A stretch of 23,451 nt of DNA from RYN-433 sp036558265 (GTDB lineage: Bacteria > Planctomycetota > Phycisphaerae > Tepidisphaerales > Tepidisphaeraceae). The stretch is taken from assembly GCA_036558265.1 (NCBI GenBank), contig DATBFY010000045.1, positions 1-23,451 on the forward strand. Reading direction: 5' to 3'. Of this stretch, positions 21,252 through 23,451 are shown piece by piece. The position numbers and the translations under genes are program-made. The notes below the pieces were generated by a model. The model saw nothing but the letters and a program-made list of their open reading frames with translations, did no database searches and was not told the origin of the DNA. The stretch's first letter is position 1; each line of letters starts with the position of its first letter.

Positions 21252-22598
21252 CTACCGCGACAGCAGTTCTCGGAGCTTCACCAGGCGCTCTTCGAACTTT
21301 TCCTTTACGATCAGCCGCGCCGCCTGGTACAGGCTTTCCGCGTCGCGGTCGGCGATGTTGAAGTAGGTGTCGATCTCATCGAGGCTGGGCCCGAAGTTGC
21401 GGTAAGGCGCGTCCTTCAGGTCCGCCGCTCGCGACAGCGCGATGTGGACGACCGTCAGCGGACGGCCATCGCGATCCTTGGTCTCCAGGTATCCGACCGT
21501 CTCCAGCTCCGCCAGCTCCTTGCGGAGCGCGTCCGCCGTCATCCCGGTGGGGGCATAACCGACGATCAGGTCCGCGAGCGTCGCGCTGCTGGCGCGGTTG
21601 ACCAGCTTCGCGCTCGATAGCTGCGCCCCGAAGCTCAGCCCGCCGAAGAGCCCGACGTCCCCCTGGTCGTTGATCCGCGCGTTGAACTGCGTCCCCGCGT
21701 CGATGATCACCAGGATCGCCCCCTTGCCGTAGGGCACGGGGTGGTTCGCCCTCGCGGCCGCGTCGTTGTCGGCCTTGTAGGTCTCCAGCAGCGACAGCAC
21801 GCCCAGGTTATCGTTGATCCCGCCATCCACGAAGTGCCGGTACGACTTGAACACCGTCGAGAAGTCGCGGAGGGTCACCTGGTGCAGCACCAGCGGCACC
21901 GACGAGCTGGCCGCCACCGCGTACCCGATCGGGTATTTCGACAAATCGCTGTTGATCGCGTCGAACGACTCGTTGGCGAAGACGAACCGCAGCCCCGATT
22001 GCAGGTCCGTCGCGTTAATCAACAGCCGCGGCCGATCCGCGCGCAAGTTGCCGAACGTCAGCACCCGCCCGTCACGCCCGCGGAACAACGCGTGGTCAAA
22101 CGCCTGGGCCAGGAGGTCGCTGCGGTCGTAATCCGTCACCGCCAGCGCCACGAAGTTCCACGGCATGAAGAACTGCAGCCACATGTCCGACGCGAAGGGA
22201 TAGCTGAGCTTGCGCTGAACGTTGCCCGGGTTCCAATCCTCGTCGGGCGCCAGGCAGTAATATGCCGCCGTCATCGACCCGCCGGAGACCGACGAGATCG
22301 CATCCACCCGGTCGAGCAGGCCCAGCCGCTGAAGCTCGAACATCACCGCCGCCGAGAAGTTCGCCGATCGCGATCCCCCACCACTGATCGCAATGCCGAC
22401 GAAATACCCATCGTTCGCCGCCGCCCCTGCCAGAGCCCCCGGCATCTCAGAGGTCCGCAGCAACGACGCATGCGTATGGTTGAGCCTGCGCGCGGTTACC
22501 GGCGCGTCGGATGCGTTCAGCGGTTCATTCACATACGTGCAACCGCTCAGCGACGCGCACACGAACAGCATGAAGCGCAAGACCCGAGAGTGAACCAT
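21252..22598 (-). CDS. Patatin-like phospholipase lipoprotein
   Basis: The 448-residue product starts with a signal peptide and lipobox LSGC (Cys20), so it is expected to be membrane-anchored on the outside of the cytoplasmic membrane or in the outer membrane. The patatin fold is shown by the oxyanion loop GGGSR (73-77), the nucleophile segment ISSVSGGS with Ser105 (the first Gly of GxSxG is Ser), and the catalytic Asp in VDGGIND (Asp258). Patatin enzymes hydrolyse acyl esters of lipids. The C-terminal 150 residues are helical and charged with no known motif. The ATG at 22598 has AAGGG seven bases upstream and gives the signal peptide; a longer frame does not. It is divergent from pckG. Confidence 0.9.
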   Translation of the reverse strand: MVHSRVLRFMLFVCASLSGCTYVNEPLNASDAPVTARRLNHTHASLLRTSEMPGALAGAAANDGYFVGIAISGGGSRSANFSAAVMFELQRLGLLDRVDAISSVSGGSMTAAYYCLAPDEDWNPGNVQRKLSYPFASDMWLQFFMPWNFVALAVTDYDRSDLLAQAFDHALFRGRDGRVLTFGNLRADRPRLLINATDLQSGLRFVFANESFDAINSDLSKYPIGYAVAASSSVPLVLHQVTLRDFSTVFKSYRHFVDGGINDNLGVLSLLETYKADNDAAARANHPVPYGKGAILVIIDAGTQFNARINDQGDVGLFGGLSFGAQLSSAKLVNRASSATLADLIVGYAPTGMTADALRKELAELETVGYLETKDRDGRPLTVVHIALSRAADLKDAPYRNFGPSLDEIDTYFNIADRDAESLYQAARLIVKEKFEERLVKLRELLSR

Positions 22599-22626
22599 CT
22601 TGTGCCCTTTGTGTCGGGGCGGGCAA

Positions 22627-22655
22627 TCTATACCCGCCGGCTGCGATTGCGACAA
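22627..22655 (-). promoter_or_regulatory. Predicted promoter for the patatin-like gene
   Basis: On the minus strand TTGTCG (22655-22650) and TATAGA (22632-22627) are separated by 17 bases, giving a leader of about 20 bases. A GGCGGG/CCCGCC inverted repeat (22618-22638) encloses the -10 box and could be an operator. Confidence 0.42.
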
Positions 22656-22676
22656 ACTGCCGAACTTTCTCCTTCG

Positions 22677-22706
22677 ACGACAAATCGGATGACGATATCC
22701 TATTAT
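22677..22706 (+). promoter_or_regulatory. Predicted promoter for pckG
   Basis: ACGACA (22677-22682) and TATTAT (22701-22706) are 18 bases apart. This implies a leader of about 130 bases before the ATG at 22846, long enough to hold regulation, although I see no recognised riboswitch. The leader ends in GGAG eight bases before the start codon. Confidence 0.38.
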
Positions 22707-22845
22707 TGAATGGTTGGACGCCTCAGCCGCCTCTGGATTTTCACAAGCTTGCGGCGGTAGGGGCACGGAATGAGAATTGCGTCCTCGGGACCATCACGCA
22801 AGGTGGCCCGATGTCGCGCAGAATTGGACGATAGGAGTGTGCGCC

Positions 22846-23451
22846 ATGACCGTCACGACCGCCCCCATCCCGAGCAAAGTCGCCCGTCCGATAGCTCCCG
22901 CCAGTGTCTCTCCTCCCATCACCAACCCCCACGTCCGCAAGTGGGTGGACGAGTGCATCGAGCTGTGCAAGCCCGACCATGTCCACTACTGCAACGGCTC
23001 GCTTGACGAGCGAAAGGCCCTCTTCGAGCAGGGCACCAAGGACGGCGTCTTCATCAAGCTCAATCAGCAGAAGCTCCCCGGTTGCTACCTCCACCGTTCC
23101 AATCCCAATGACGTCGCCCGCAGCGAACACCTGACCTTTATCTGCACCCCCAGCCAGGACATGGCCGGCGTCACCAACAACTGGATGGAGACCAGGGCCG
23201 CCTACAACAAGCTCCGCCCCCTCTTCGACGGCTCGATGCGCGGGCGAACGATGTACGTCATCCCCTTCGTCATGGGGCCGATCGGCTCGCCGCTGGCCAA
23301 GGTCGGCGTGCAGCTCACCGACAGCATCTACGTCGTCGTCAACATGGGCCTCATGACCCGCATGGGCGACGTGGCATGGCGGCAACTGGGCGAGGGCGAC
23401 GAATTCACCCGCTGCCTGCACAGCGTCGGCGACGTCAACCCGGACCGGCGG
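22846..23451 (+). CDS. pckG: Phosphoenolpyruvate carboxykinase (GTP), N-terminal part cut by the window end
   Basis: The first 202 codons are open to the window edge. The protein is the GTP-dependent PEP carboxykinase, which converts oxaloacetate and GTP to phosphoenolpyruvate, GDP and carbon dioxide in gluconeogenesis or, in reverse, anaplerosis. Recognisable blocks are 'NPHVRKWVDECIELCKPD', 'NGSLDERKALFEQG' near 50, 'CTPSQDMAGVTNNWM' near 101, and the substrate-binding 'MRGRTMYVIPFVMGPIGSP' near 127 with 'GVQLTDSIYVVVNMGLMTRM'. The ATP-type enzyme lacks these. The first 20 residues are Pro/Ala-rich and variable. GGAG eight bases before the ATG supports the start. The nucleotide-binding and catalytic parts lie beyond the window. 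Confidence 0.94.
   Translation, partial: MTVTTAPIPSKVARPIAPASVSPPITNPHVRKWVDECIELCKPDHVHYCNGSLDERKALFEQGTKDGVFIKLNQQKLPGCYLHRSNPNDVARSEHLTFICTPSQDMAGVTNNWMETRAAYNKLRPLFDGSMRGRTMYVIPFVMGPIGSPLAKVGVQLTDSIYVVVNMGLMTRMGDVAWRQLGEGDEFTRCLHSVGDVNPDRR

Noticed and set aside
1..23451. tRNA, rRNA, insertion sequences, phage or attachment sites
   Set aside because: Intergenic regions were read for cloverleaf-like ends, transposase motifs and flanking repeats; nothing convincing was seen.

Overview
The window is high-GC bacterial chromosome and looks like Planctomycetota, most probably a Phycisphaerae/Tepidisphaerales-type soil or freshwater organism. The signs are a 1,010-residue surface-type protein opening with the planctomycete LEPR-XLL-like motif (EPLEQRQLLSA) followed by delta-60, PKD and RTX-type repeats; a twin-arginine-exported Gfo/Idh/MocA oxidoreductase; several small lipoproteins; and few strong Shine-Dalgarno sites. 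This placement rests on protein style, not on a marker gene. I see no rRNA, tRNA, CRISPR array, insertion sequence or phage gene. No stretch longer than about 265 bases lacks a gene.

Left part (1-7714). A DUF2617-like protein and a CPBP membrane protease lie on the minus strand. They are divergent from a CpsB/YwqE-type PHP phosphatase, which converges on a ROK kinase with an unusual basic tail and a lipoprotein. A plus-strand run follows: a duplicated beta-rich protein, a zinc-ribbon protein, a small membrane protein and two different SAM methyltransferases (FkbM-type, then an O-methyltransferase-like one).

Middle (7734-14587). A minus-strand set runs metallopeptidase, ATP-grasp ligase (4-base ATGA overlap), exported oxidoreductase, GNAT acetyltransferase, and ends in a GC-rich hairpin. 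This is the best candidate for a little-described pathway: an amide-bond-forming enzyme translationally coupled to a HExxH peptidase. Divergent from it is larB-nnrD-ABC ATPase. LarB and NnrD both act on pyridine dinucleotide derivatives.

Right part (14755-23451). The repeat-rich surface protein converges on a SpoIIE/RsbU-like phosphatase. Further minus-strand genes follow: a DUF192 lipoprotein, a small membrane protein, Maf, a small lipoprotein and a patatin-like lipoprotein. Divergent from the last is the first part of GTP-dependent PEP carboxykinase, cut by the window end.

A recurring regulatory feature is a sigma70-like -10 box only 6-12 bases before the start codon of five genes, which would give leaderless or nearly leaderless mRNAs. 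Several intergenic regions carry strong inverted repeats, including a 16-base perfect palindrome at 4902-4917.
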